NCBI GenBank assembly: GCA_028691315.1
Contig: JAQUZN010000003.1
Coordinates: 1 to 64,000, forward strand
Direction: 5' to 3'
DNA length: 64,000 bases
Source of the DNA: Candidatus Izemoplasmatales bacterium
GTDB taxonomy: Bacteria > Bacillota_I > Bacilli_A > Izemoplasmatales > Hujiaoplasmataceae
Below are positions 8,279 through 16,468 of the stretch, piece by piece. Below the pieces are notes generated by a model that was given only the letters and a program-made list of their open reading frames with translations, ran no database searches and had not been told where the DNA came from. The position numbers and the translations under genes were made by a program. The first letter of the stretch is position 1, and each line of letters opens with the position of its first letter.

Positions 8279-9253
8279 TTATCCTAACTGGCTCCAAATT
8301 GTGGTTTCTCCACCAAAGATTTTCTTTAAATCTGAAGCTGTTAAATTTGATAATAATGGGTTATTTGCGTTAACCACTACTACAACTGCATCTAAACAAA
8401 TTCTACCTGTAGTGCCTTCAGCAGCAGCTTCAGATGATTTAAAATCACGTGATGCAAATCCAATATGAAGTTTATTTGCGCCCATTGATTCTGTACCTTG
8501 AACTCGAAGGTATGCATCACCAGATCCTGTATGATTATGTTCTGCAATGAAGTTTCCACATTTTGTGCTAAATTCTGCCGATAACGCTTTAGCAATTGAC
8601 TCAACTGAAGTCGAACCACCAAAGTTAATCGTTACTGCTGAATTATCTAATGAGCATACTTCATAATTTGATTTTATTTCATCCCATAATTTATCAGTAG
8701 TACTTGTTTCTAAAATACCGTGCTTATTACTGATTGTGGCTTTTCCATCAACTGTAGACATATATGCTACAAATGCGTTAACAATTTGATGTTCAGTTTC
8801 CATTCCGGTCCAGTCTAAGCGAACCATATAGTTGAATGGACGTTGCAATCCGTATGTTCCATTTAAAACATTTGCTTTTGATGCAACAACACCCTCAAAG
8901 TTTAGTCCGATAAGTGTTGTGTCAGATAGTGATGCTAGTGAAATATATCCAATTCCAAATACATCGTTCGTTACACTTGTAATCATTGAACCATTTCCAT
9001 CGACTTCTACGTAAGAAGATACTAATACTGTATTATCTCCTGTAGCTTCGTCAAAACCGATTCCTTTAAAAAACGCTTCTCTTGTTCCTGATGTTGTGTC
9101 TCTAGTATAAACTGTAATATTTTTTGTTTGGTCAAAAGATGCTGCTGTTGAAGTGGTAGTTGTAGTTGCCGTGGTAGTCGTAGTGTCATTCGAACAAGCA
9201 ACAACACCAAGCATTACAAAAATTAAACTAAATGTTACTAATATTTTTTTCAT
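8279..9253 (-). CDS. pstS: Phosphate-binding lipoprotein PstS, apparently circularly permuted
   Basis: 324 residues. Signal peptide with lipobox LGVVAC (Cys20), then a Thr-rich linker (about 24-37). The mature part starts with NITVYTRDTTSGTREAFF (TSGTRE at 54-59), the phosphate-binding motif that normally lies in the second half of PstS, and runs through YGLQRPFN (134-141) and NKHGIL, which normally ends the protein. Only then comes VTINFGGSTSVESIAKALS (GGSTS 212-216), TGSGDA (242-247) and IGFASRDFK, the usual N-terminal half. The chain ends at KIFGGETTIWSQLG, the usual mid-protein junction. Both halves are complete, so this looks like a circular permutation. ATG at 9253 has AAAGGAG; an upstream start at 9280 is less likely. 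Confidence 0.9.
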   Translation of the reverse strand: MKKILVTFSLIFVMLGVVACSNDTTTTTATTTTTSTAASFDQTKNITVYTRDTTSGTREAFFKGIGFDEATGDNTVLVSSYVEVDGNGSMITSVTNDVFGIGYISLASLSDTTLIGLNFEGVVASKANVLNGTYGLQRPFNYMVRLDWTGMETEHQIVNAFVAYMSTVDGKATISNKHGILETSTTDKLWDEIKSNYEVCSLDNSAVTINFGGSTSVESIAKALSAEFSTKCGNFIAEHNHTGSGDAYLRVQGTESMGANKLHIGFASRDFKSSEAAAEGTTGRICLDAVVVVVNANNPLLSNLTASDLKKIFGGETTIWSQLG

Positions 9254-9300
9254 GAATTTCTCCTTTTCGATTGATTTCAACCATATTCTAATGTAAAAGA

Positions 9301-9350
9301 AGAATATCGAAAACCATAAAGGCGTAAAGGTTATGTAAATTCAATGTAAA
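9301..9350 (-). promoter_or_regulatory. Pho box and promoter of the pst-pho operon
   Basis: On the minus strand three direct repeats TTTACA (9350-9345), TTTACA (9339-9334) and TTTACG (9328-9323) recur every 11 bp with 5-base spacers, the arrangement recognised by PhoP/PhoB dimers. About 16 bp further downstream is TATTCT (plus-strand AGAATA, 9301-9306), a likely -10. The repeats take the place of a normal -35, as expected for an activator-dependent Pho promoter. Confidence 0.75.
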
Positions 9351-9352
9351 AG

Positions 9353-9381
9353 ATGACATTGTCAAATTATAATAGTATAAT
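9353..9381 (+). promoter_or_regulatory. Promoter of the diguanylate cyclase gene
   Basis: ATGACA (9353-9358), a 17-bp spacer, then TATAAT (9376-9381). The -35 begins 2 bases after the last Pho-box unit, so a regulator bound at 9323-9350 would sit directly against this promoter. Confidence 0.65.
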
Positions 9382-9400
9382 ATGAGCAGGGGTTGATACA

Positions 9401-10273
9401 ATGTCTTCAATATATGATAATTTAATCGAAGAATTAACAAAATATGACAAACTCTACGAAAATGTCAGAATCGTAAATCCAAAAACAAAAAAGGTCCTCT
9501 TTTATAAAGAAGACACTTGGGTTAATGAACCTCTGCCTTGTCATGCGATTTGGGATGTTAAAACGCCTTGCAAAAATTGTACTTCAATTCGGGCGATTCA
9601 AAGTAATGAAACTGTCGTTAAAATCCAATACACAAATAACAAGGTTTATATGGTTACTTCCATTCCAAGCAAGATTAAAGGCGTTGAAGTTGTTATCGAA
9701 TTGTTAAAAGATGCTACAAATAGCATGGACATAATCGATGATAGAATCAATGAACTTAGAAAAATTATCGATAAAACAAATGAGATGACAATAACAGATA
9801 GTTTAACAAATATCTTCAACAGAAAATACATCAATGAACGCATGCCTTTTGAAATCAACCAACTATCCACTCAAAAAGATTCTACTTTTTTAGTAATGGG
9901 TGATATCGATGACTTTAAAATTGTTAATGATACCTTTGGCCACGTCGCTGGAGATGAAGTTTTAAAAAAAATAGCTAAAATATTGTCTAAAAACATTCGT
10001 TCTAATGACTGGGTAGCTAGGTATGGTGGAGAAGAATTTTTGATGTGCTTAACAGAAATCACTTTAAAAGAAGCCACAAAAATTACTGAAAATATCCGAC
10101 AAATAATTGAAAATCATAATTTTACTCTAAACAAAAAAATAGTTCATGTAACTTGTAGTTTTGGCTTGTCTGAGATTGCTTCTAAAGATACTACTGAATC
10201 AATAATAAAAAGAGCGGATCTTAACTTATATAAAGCAAAAGATGCTGGTAAAAATAAGGTAGTTTACTCGTAA
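9401..10273 (+). CDS. Diguanylate cyclase with an N-terminal Cys-containing sensor domain
   Basis: 290 residues. The N-terminal part (about 1-105) looks like a PAS-type fold and has C47, C57 and C60 in a PCHAIW...PCKNC pattern that could bind a metal or respond to redox. A short coiled coil (about 108-130) leads to a GGDEF domain (131-290) with the intact active site GGEEF (209-213) and an RxxD inhibitory site (RSND 200-203) five residues before it. It should make cyclic di-GMP with product feedback. It has no membrane segment. It is divergent from pstS with Pho boxes between, and is one of few left-arm genes facing the replication fork. Confidence 0.9.
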   Translation: MSSIYDNLIEELTKYDKLYENVRIVNPKTKKVLFYKEDTWVNEPLPCHAIWDVKTPCKNCTSIRAIQSNETVVKIQYTNNKVYMVTSIPSKIKGVEVVIELLKDATNSMDIIDDRINELRKIIDKTNEMTITDSLTNIFNRKYINERMPFEINQLSTQKDSTFLVMGDIDDFKIVNDTFGHVAGDEVLKKIAKILSKNIRSNDWVARYGGEEFLMCLTEITLKEATKITENIRQIIENHNFTLNKKIVHVTCSFGLSEIASKDTTESIIKRADLNLYKAKDAGKNKVVYS

Positions 10274-10303
10274 AAAAAACACTTCAAATTTGAAGTGTTT
10301 TTT
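10274..10303. terminator. Bidirectional terminator, perfect palindrome
   Basis: AAAAAACACTTCAAA is followed directly by its reverse complement, giving A- and T-runs on both strands. It serves the diguanylate cyclase gene on the plus strand and pspC on the minus strand. Confidence 0.9.
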
Positions 10304-10571
10304 ATTTGTCATATTTTGAAAATGGATCCCCAGACTCTTCAGCAGCTTGTTGTTTTTCTTTCTGAACTCTTGCCATAACAACATTTTTTGGTTCAACAAC
10401 AATAGCCATAATCAAATAAGCCAAAAGGCCTGTACCTACACAAAGTAATAATACTAACCAAATTACCCTTACTAGAGTAACATCTAAATCAAAATAATCA
10501 GCTAATCCTTTAGCAACACCAAAAATCTTTTGATTTTCTGTATCACGATATAAATATTTTTTCTCCGACAT
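10302..10571 (-). CDS. pspC: PspC-domain small membrane protein
   Basis: 89 residues. It opens with KYLYRDTENQKIFGVAKGLADYFDLD, a PspC domain (about 4-62), and has one long hydrophobic segment (about 37-60, VRVIWLVLLLCVGTGLLAYLIMAIVV) followed by a charged C-terminal tail. PspC proteins are involved in envelope-stress responses; no other psp gene is nearby. ATG at 10571 is preferred to GTG at 10580 because of AGGTG at 7 bases. It follows punA on the same strand with a 63-base gap and may be co-transcribed or independent. Confidence 0.88.
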   Translation of the reverse strand: MSEKKYLYRDTENQKIFGVAKGLADYFDLDVTLVRVIWLVLLLCVGTGLLAYLIMAIVVEPKNVVMARVQKEKQQAAEESGDPFSKYDK

Positions 10572-10634
10572 AATCAACACCTCACTTCTTTCATTATAAA
10601 TAAATTGAATAAAAATATCAAGAAAATATTAAAT

Positions 10635-11456
10635 TCATTCTAAAAAAGCGATAAATTTAAGAATAAGTAATGATACTTTATCCATCGCTTCTAGAGATGT
10701 TTTTAGTACTTCATCATGAGATAATTTATTCATTGAAATTCCTGTAGCCATATTCGTAATGACTGACAACCCCAATACTTGCATTCCCGCATGGCTTGCG
10801 ACAATAACTTCAGGTACCGTAGACATTCCTACAACATCTCCTCCTAATTGTCTATAAGCTAAAATTTCACTTCTCGTTTCATAACTTGGTCCAAAATAAC
10901 CAACATAAACACCTTTTTTTAGATGAATTTCATAACTCTTGGCGATTTCTTCTATTTTCTCAATCCATAGAAGCGAATAAGGTTCTGACATATCTGAAAA
11001 CCTTGGTCCAATAATATCCACATTGTCTCCAATTAAAGGATTTCTACCCATCATATTGATATGATCTTCAATAATCATGATATCGCCAGGTTTAAATGAT
11101 GGGTTCATTCCACCACATGCGTTTGTAATGATTAAGTTATTTACACCCAAATACTTAAACATTTGTATTGGATAACGCATTTCTTCATCGGTTAACCCTT
11201 GATAATAATGATTTCTTCCTTTCATTATGTATACAGGATGTTGGCCAATCAAGCCAATTACCAATTCGCCAGATTGACCTTCAATTGATTTTTGGACAAA
11301 AAAAGGAATATCTGAGTAGGATACAATAACCGGATTTTTTACAAACTTGGCAAAATCTCCAAGACCAGAGCCTAAAATAATCAAGGTCTTTGGACGAAGT
11401 ATAGACAGACCTTCAATGAATATTTTTGACTGACAAAATTCATCAATAATGCTCAT
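10635..11456 (-). CDS. punA: Purine-nucleoside phosphorylase
   Basis: 273 residues of the trimeric PNP (NP-II) family. Visible motifs: LIILGSGLGDFA (phosphate-binding loop), MKGRNHYYQG, ITNACGGMNP, GPSYETRSEI and the purine-binding VGMSTVPEVI followed by TNMATG. It cleaves purine nucleosides such as guanosine and inosine to base and ribose-1-phosphate in salvage. The ATG overlaps the stop of the surface-protein gene by one base, and purB and folD lie upstream in the same direction, forming a purine/one-carbon cluster. Confidence 0.95.
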   Translation of the reverse strand: MSIIDEFCQSKIFIEGLSILRPKTLIILGSGLGDFAKFVKNPVIVSYSDIPFFVQKSIEGQSGELVIGLIGQHPVYIMKGRNHYYQGLTDEEMRYPIQMFKYLGVNNLIITNACGGMNPSFKPGDIMIIEDHINMMGRNPLIGDNVDIIGPRFSDMSEPYSLLWIEKIEEIAKSYEIHLKKGVYVGYFGPSYETRSEILAYRQLGGDVVGMSTVPEVIVASHAGMQVLGLSVITNMATGISMNKLSHDEVLKTSLEAMDKVSLLILKFIAFLE

Positions 11457-13609
11457 TATTTCACCTTTTTTCTAGAATGAAAACTCTTTTTAACAAAAGC
11501 AAGACTATTCGGCTTAAAATACATTAACATGACAGCCAATCCAACGCTAACAACTGGAAGTAAGATAGTTAACACAAGCGTTAATGTTGAAACTTTAGCT
11601 TTTACTAAAAATTGAATGGTTTCAATCGTTCCATCAGTCAAAGTAACGTTAACTGAAGCTTCTCCATAAGCCAACCCTATTACATTCCCAAATTCATCCA
11701 CTACTAAAATATCTGAATCAGAAGAATGATAACTATAGATAGTCGTTTTTCCGAGCGTAATATACTGATCTACATTCAAAGAGTCTACTTGCGCTTTAAT
11801 AACAACGACAGATAGTTTTGCATGTAATAAATCATATGCTAAGTTTAAATTAGCAATCGTTTCACTAACCTTTTCTTGTGAAGCATTAGCATCATTTATG
11901 ATAACAAGAGCATCATGCAAATTAACTTCTAAATTCCTGTAACTTGTTGCGGTGTAATTAATCGGATTTAAAAGAAGAAGGGTATCGCGCTTCGCGATAA
12001 GCAATGATTTATCCGCTTCATATACAAGTAAGTCTGTAGCCGAAGCTAAATCAATAACTACTTGATCATAAACTAATTGCGAAAGTTCCTTCCCGTTAAT
12101 AATGTCATCTAATCTCTTCATTTCTGCATTAAAAAGAATGACTGAGTTTGGAGTATATAACTCGTATTGAATATTCGAATTATAAAGAAAAATGTTTTTT
12201 AAGTCACTATTATCTACTATTTCAACTAAGAGCGACAAAGCATGATTAACTTTATCTGTTAAGATATCTACATCTGATTGTAAAGCATTATCATTATTCA
12301 AAATGTTATTCACATATAAATATGTACCATAATCCAAAGTCTCAGTCTTAAATGCTTGGTATGAAGAAGCCGTATAGTTTCCCTTTTCTTCATAATATGC
12401 AACGATTGATTTGTTGTTTGCTATTTCTAAGTTTGACTTATCTGCCTTTAAAACAAGAAGATCAAACGCCGATAAATAGTCATCTTCTAATTGATTAATA
12501 ATTATCTCCGTTGCGTTTTCACTAACCATTAATAAATAAATTCTAGAAATTTCATTGTTAAATATTGCAACAGAAGATGGTGTGTATAGCTCATAATTAA
12601 AACTTGATAATTCATCAATTTGTATTTGAAGATTGGTATGATCCCCCTTTAAAACAAGCGAGCCATATAATCCGTCAATCCTTACAATCGCATCATCGAC
12701 ATCTTGTTGAAGAGTTTCGTCATCATTAATAATATTTAAAATAGAACTTAGTTCTACGTTAAAAAAAGTTTTAGAATCAAGCGTGTATAAAGATAAATCA
12801 TACTTAACTGCATCGTTATATTTGCTTGATAAAACTGATTTATCTGGCATTAAAATTAAAAGTCCTAAAGCTTGACTAATTTTAGTATATGTTTTTTCAA
12901 CTTCAATAACAGATGCATCATCATAAAGTAGAATATCTTCTAATGTAAAACCAATATCCGGTAATAACGACTGATTAATTGTTTGATAAGCATTTATAAA
13001 AAGAAGGTAAGTTGAAGGTACATATAATAAGTGATTAGCAATAACTGCTTGGGCAAAATCATAATTGCTTTGTAACTCGGTTTTATCGCCTAAAAAAACG
13101 AGCACATTACTTGAATCGGTAATGTCTACACTTAGATTAGAAATAATTATTTCGCCGCTTGTTGGTTCGTCTATTACTTCTTTAATTCTGTCTAACTCTT
13201 CATTAAATGCAACAATGGACCGTTGTGTATATTCTCCTAATAACTTGGTTTTTTGTGAAAGATATTGTAGAAGAATTTCATTGTAAGTCGAATCTGTGAC
13301 TAAACCGCTTAACATTGAAATACACACAGCTGTCATTTGATCTACATCTGATTGCAAAACTGACGTATTTGCAATCATTTGATCAATGGCATCTAAACCA
13401 CCAATATTTGATAGTGAAACTAAAAACGCATTATAAGAATTTTCTTCATATTTGTTTTTTAGTTGATCAGAGATTGCTTGATTAATATTATTTCTTTCTA
13501 CAATCAGTGCGGTTTTATTTGATTCAGCATGAACTTGAACAGAAACAAAAAAGAGGCTAAATAGTACTAGCGCTACAAATTGTATGCAAATTTTTCCTAA
13601 TCTGCTCAT
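11456..13609 (-). CDS. FIVAR-repeat surface protein with Big_2 domain and C-terminal membrane anchor
   Basis: 717 residues. Signal peptide 1-28 ending VHAES. Residues about 30-600 hold at least six repeats of about 95 residues recognisable by Y-T-x-x-S-x-x-x-F-N-x-E (for example YTPSSVAIFNNEI and YTPNSVILFNAEM), matching FIVAR-type repeats of cell-surface proteins. Residues about 605-672 look like a bacterial Ig-like (Big_2) domain with ITLGKTTIYSYHSSDSDI. One TM (about 675-697) and a basic tail anchor it. It is probably a cell-surface stalk or adhesin. It lies, oddly, between purB and punA with gaps of 15 and -1 bases. Function of the ectodomain is unknown. Confidence 0.82.
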   Translation of the reverse strand: MSRLGKICIQFVALVLFSLFFVSVQVHAESNKTALIVERNNINQAISDQLKNKYEENSYNAFLVSLSNIGGLDAIDQMIANTSVLQSDVDQMTAVCISMLSGLVTDSTYNEILLQYLSQKTKLLGEYTQRSIVAFNEELDRIKEVIDEPTSGEIIISNLSVDITDSSNVLVFLGDKTELQSNYDFAQAVIANHLLYVPSTYLLFINAYQTINQSLLPDIGFTLEDILLYDDASVIEVEKTYTKISQALGLLILMPDKSVLSSKYNDAVKYDLSLYTLDSKTFFNVELSSILNIINDDETLQQDVDDAIVRIDGLYGSLVLKGDHTNLQIQIDELSSFNYELYTPSSVAIFNNEISRIYLLMVSENATEIIINQLEDDYLSAFDLLVLKADKSNLEIANNKSIVAYYEEKGNYTASSYQAFKTETLDYGTYLYVNNILNNDNALQSDVDILTDKVNHALSLLVEIVDNSDLKNIFLYNSNIQYELYTPNSVILFNAEMKRLDDIINGKELSQLVYDQVVIDLASATDLLVYEADKSLLIAKRDTLLLLNPINYTATSYRNLEVNLHDALVIINDANASQEKVSETIANLNLAYDLLHAKLSVVVIKAQVDSLNVDQYITLGKTTIYSYHSSDSDILVVDEFGNVIGLAYGEASVNVTLTDGTIETIQFLVKAKVSTLTLVLTILLPVVSVGLAVMLMYFKPNSLAFVKKSFHSRKKVK

Positions 13610-13624
13610 TTGTTTCTTCCTCCG

Positions 13625-14920
13625 TTATTTAGTAAATACTTGTGCGTAAATATATTTTCTTTTTTCTTTATAAAATTCAAGCGTAAAACAATTTTCTATG
13701 GTACTTAAATCTAAGAATTGTTTTACTTGTTTATCTTGTTTCAATACATCGATAAAATTAAGGTTATGGTCATAGGTATAAGTGGTTAGTTGTTGTGTTA
13801 AATCATATGCGTCTTCTCTTGATAAACCCTTGTCTATAAGCGCAGTGAGAACTCTTTGAGAAAAAATAATGCCTTTTGTTATGTAGATATTTTCAAGCAT
13901 TTTCGTTTCATCTACAATTAAATTTTCTAAAACATATGCATATCTATTTAACATATAATCGATTAAACAAGTGGCATCAGGTAAAACAATCCGTTCAACG
14001 CTAGAATGTGAAATATCACGTTCATGCCATAATGAAACGTCTTCAAACATTGGAATAATATATCCTCTAAGTACTCTTGAAAGACCAGTAATATTTTCGC
14101 TTGAAATTGGATTTTTTTTATGTGGCATCGCTGATGAACCTTTTTGATTTTGTGAAAAAGGTTCTTTGACTTCTGATACTTCAGTCCGTTGTAAGTGCCG
14201 AATTTCAGTTGCAATTTTTTCTAATGAAGCACCAATTAAGGCTATAACACTAATATAATGTGCATATCGGTCTCGTTGTAATGTTTGCGTTGATATTTTT
14301 GCTTTATCAATTCCAAGATTTCGACAAATATATTCTTCCACACTTGGGTCAATAAATGCATAATTCCCAACCGCACCACTGATTTTACCAATCTCAACTT
14401 CTTTTCTTACTTCTAAAAACCGGTGTAAATTACGATTCATTTCATCATACCATAATGCCCATTTTAGTCCAAAAATAGTAATATCCGCATGAATTCCATG
14501 TGTTCGACCGATGCAATAAGTATCTTTGTATTTTTCTGCTTGTTTTTTTAACACCGCCATAAAAGCAATGATATCTTGATAGATGATCTCATTTACTTTT
14601 TGTAGTCTGACACCATTTGCAGTATCAACGATATCGGTGGAGGTTAATCCATAATGAATCCATCTTTTTTCGGCACCTAAAGAGTTTGATACAGATCTAG
14701 TAAAGGCAATTACATCATGTTTTAACTCGTTTTCTAGTTCAATAATATCGTCCATAGAAAAAGATGCATTTTTATGAATTAACTCTAATTCGGATGGCAA
14801 AACAAGACCTTTTTGAAACAAGGCTTCTACATTTAAAATTTCAATTTGAAGATAAGTTTCAAATTTAGTACGATCAGACCATATGGTTGTTAATGGTTTT
14901 CTTGCATAACGATCAATCAT
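13625..14920 (-). CDS. purB: Adenylosuccinate lyase
   Basis: 431 residues, the standard length. It starts MIDRYARKPLTTIWSD and carries the fumarase/ASL superfamily signature GSSAMPHKKNPI, with GRTHGIHADI holding a catalytic His and RDISHSSVERI near the C-terminal third. It catalyses two steps of purine synthesis: SAICAR to AICAR, and adenylosuccinate to AMP, the latter completing the PurA reaction encoded at 26.2 kb. Its ATG overlaps the folD TGA by 4 bases. Confidence 0.96.
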   Translation of the reverse strand: MIDRYARKPLTTIWSDRTKFETYLQIEILNVEALFQKGLVLPSELELIHKNASFSMDDIIELENELKHDVIAFTRSVSNSLGAEKRWIHYGLTSTDIVDTANGVRLQKVNEIIYQDIIAFMAVLKKQAEKYKDTYCIGRTHGIHADITIFGLKWALWYDEMNRNLHRFLEVRKEVEIGKISGAVGNYAFIDPSVEEYICRNLGIDKAKISTQTLQRDRYAHYISVIALIGASLEKIATEIRHLQRTEVSEVKEPFSQNQKGSSAMPHKKNPISSENITGLSRVLRGYIIPMFEDVSLWHERDISHSSVERIVLPDATCLIDYMLNRYAYVLENLIVDETKMLENIYITKGIIFSQRVLTALIDKGLSREDAYDLTQQLTTYTYDHNLNFIDVLKQDKQVKQFLDLSTIENCFTLEFYKEKRKYIYAQVFTK

Positions 14921-15774
14921 TTGGACACTCCTTCAAGATATTTATAACAAGCTAATGTATTTTCTAACAAACATGCAATTGTCATTGGCCCAACGCCGCC
15001 TGGTACAGGCGTTATAAACCCTGCAATCTGGCGCGCTTTTTCATAATTAACATCGCCTACAATTACATCATCAACTCTAGAAATACCGACATCGATGACT
15101 GTTGCTCCATCTTTGATAAAAGTATCGTCTACCCATTTTGGTTTTCCAATTGCAACAACTAATATGTCTGCTTGTTTTGTTATCTGTTTGATGTTTTCTG
15201 TTTTTGAATGACAGATAGTCACCGTTCCATTTGCTAATAATAATAGACTGGCAATCGGTTTTCCAACAATCTGGCTTCTACCAAGAACCACACAATGTTT
15301 CCCTTGAATTTTGATTTGATAATGCTCTAATAATCTCATAATTCCAAGTGGTGTACAAGGAACAAGCTTTGGATTTCCATTCGCAAGCAAAGCTACATTA
15401 CTCGGTGTAAATCCATCCACGTCTTTAAGTGGTGAAATCATTGAAATAACCTTCTCTGAATCTAAATGTTTTGGAATCGGGAGTTGAAGTAAAATTCCGT
15501 GTACTGATTTGTCCTCATTTAACTCTTTTATAATCAATTCTAACTCTTCTTGAAGAATTGATTCATCTTTACGTATGACAGTGCTTTTAATCCCTGCATT
15601 TATACACGATTTTTCTTTTCCTCTAACATAAGATGCACTAGCAGGATTTTCACCAATTAACACTACAACCAAATGCGGTTGGATTTTAGTGTTTTCAGTT
15701 AAGATTTTCGTGTCATTTTTAACTTGTTCTTTGATTTTAATAGATAAACTTTTTCCATCGAGAATAGTAGCCAA
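14917..15774 (-). CDS. folD: Bifunctional methylenetetrahydrofolate dehydrogenase/cyclohydrolase FolD
   Basis: About 285 residues from a TTG start at 15774, giving the family-typical N-terminus MATILDGKS. AAAGGAG lies 8 bases before that TTG, whereas a GTG at 15783 would overlap the ribosome site. Motifs: SYVRGKEKSC (catalytic Lys), GILLQLPIPKHL, GRSQIVGKPIASLL (cofactor loop) and PVPGGVGPMT. It makes 10-formyl-THF, needed for purine synthesis and initiator Met formylation, which fits its coupling to purB. Confidence 0.95.
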   Translation of the reverse strand: MATILDGKSLSIKIKEQVKNDTKILTENTKIQPHLVVVLIGENPASASYVRGKEKSCINAGIKSTVIRKDESILQEELELIIKELNEDKSVHGILLQLPIPKHLDSEKVISMISPLKDVDGFTPSNVALLANGNPKLVPCTPLGIMRLLEHYQIKIQGKHCVVLGRSQIVGKPIASLLLLANGTVTICHSKTENIKQITKQADILVVAIGKPKWVDDTFIKDGATVIDVGISRVDDVIVGDVNYEKARQIAGFITPVPGGVGPMTIACLLENTLACYKYLEGVSK

Positions 15775-15779
15775 GTAAA

Positions 15780-16292
15780 TCACTCCTTTGTGTATAAATA
15801 CTGATCAACAATTTCGCCATAATAAACAGTATGGTTTGCGGTTTTATCATAATAATGTTTTTTAATCTGTTCAGGAATCATCGCTTGATTAAGCGGCTGT
15901 TTATAAATGACTTTGCATTCATAATGTAAAGTACACTCACCAATAATTGGTGTATCTATTTTTCTGCCTTTAACTTTTGTGAATTTGCATGTTTCAAACT
16001 TATCAAGTTCTCTCATTGATTTTGTCCCACATATCCGTATTTCATCTAACAATGCCGATTTTAATGGAACGCTAACGGTAAATTCATGACTCTTTTCAAT
16101 TAAATTGTAAGTTGCTCTTGAATCACGAACAAGTACAATAAATATCGGTTTTCCCCACTGTACAATAATCCCGCCCCAGCCTATAATCATGGTATTTGTA
16201 TTTTTTTCAAAAGAGGTAGTTAAAAATATTCCGGGATTTAACTTTTCTAAAACTTTCCCAGCATACTCAAAACAAGTAATTTCTTGAATCAT
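15780..16292 (-). CDS. Flavin reductase-like FMN-binding protein
   Basis: 170 residues of the flavin-reductase-like (DIM6/NTAB) fold. Visible features: NTMIIGWGGIIVQWGKPIFIVLVR near 30-55 (given here as the NTMIIGWG start), RDSRATYNLIEKS, and EFTVSVPL, typical of the FMN-binding split barrel. It probably binds FMN and reduces flavin or another small substrate with NAD(P)H. It is first in the folD-purB cluster; no functional link to purine synthesis is evident. Ribosome site AAGGTG. Confidence 0.85.
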   Translation of the reverse strand: MIQEITCFEYAGKVLEKLNPGIFLTTSFEKNTNTMIIGWGGIIVQWGKPIFIVLVRDSRATYNLIEKSHEFTVSVPLKSALLDEIRICGTKSMRELDKFETCKFTKVKGRKIDTPIIGECTLHYECKVIYKQPLNQAMIPEQIKKHYYDKTANHTVYYGEIVDQYLYTKE

Positions 16293-16468
16293 ATTTACAC
16301 CTTCTTTAGAGGTAATTATAACATATTTTGTTTTTCTTTAGAATGAAAATCCAAAAACAAAATGAAATGAGAAAAATTCAAGAAGATATCGAATAATATT
16401 ATCACTATTTTCGTATGAAACACATCATTTTATGATAAAATATACTAAAATAATAAAGAGGTGAGTGA

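Noticed and set aside
9161-9189. Thr-codon repeat near the start of pstS (ACT/ACA runs)
   Set aside because: It encodes the Thr-rich linker after the lipobox, common in lipoproteins, not an independent repeat element.
16293-16468. T-box or other riboswitch upstream of the aromatic operon
   Set aside because: The gap is only 176 bases and contains no T-box GGTGG-like core, no specifier stem and no terminator hairpin; nothing supports one.
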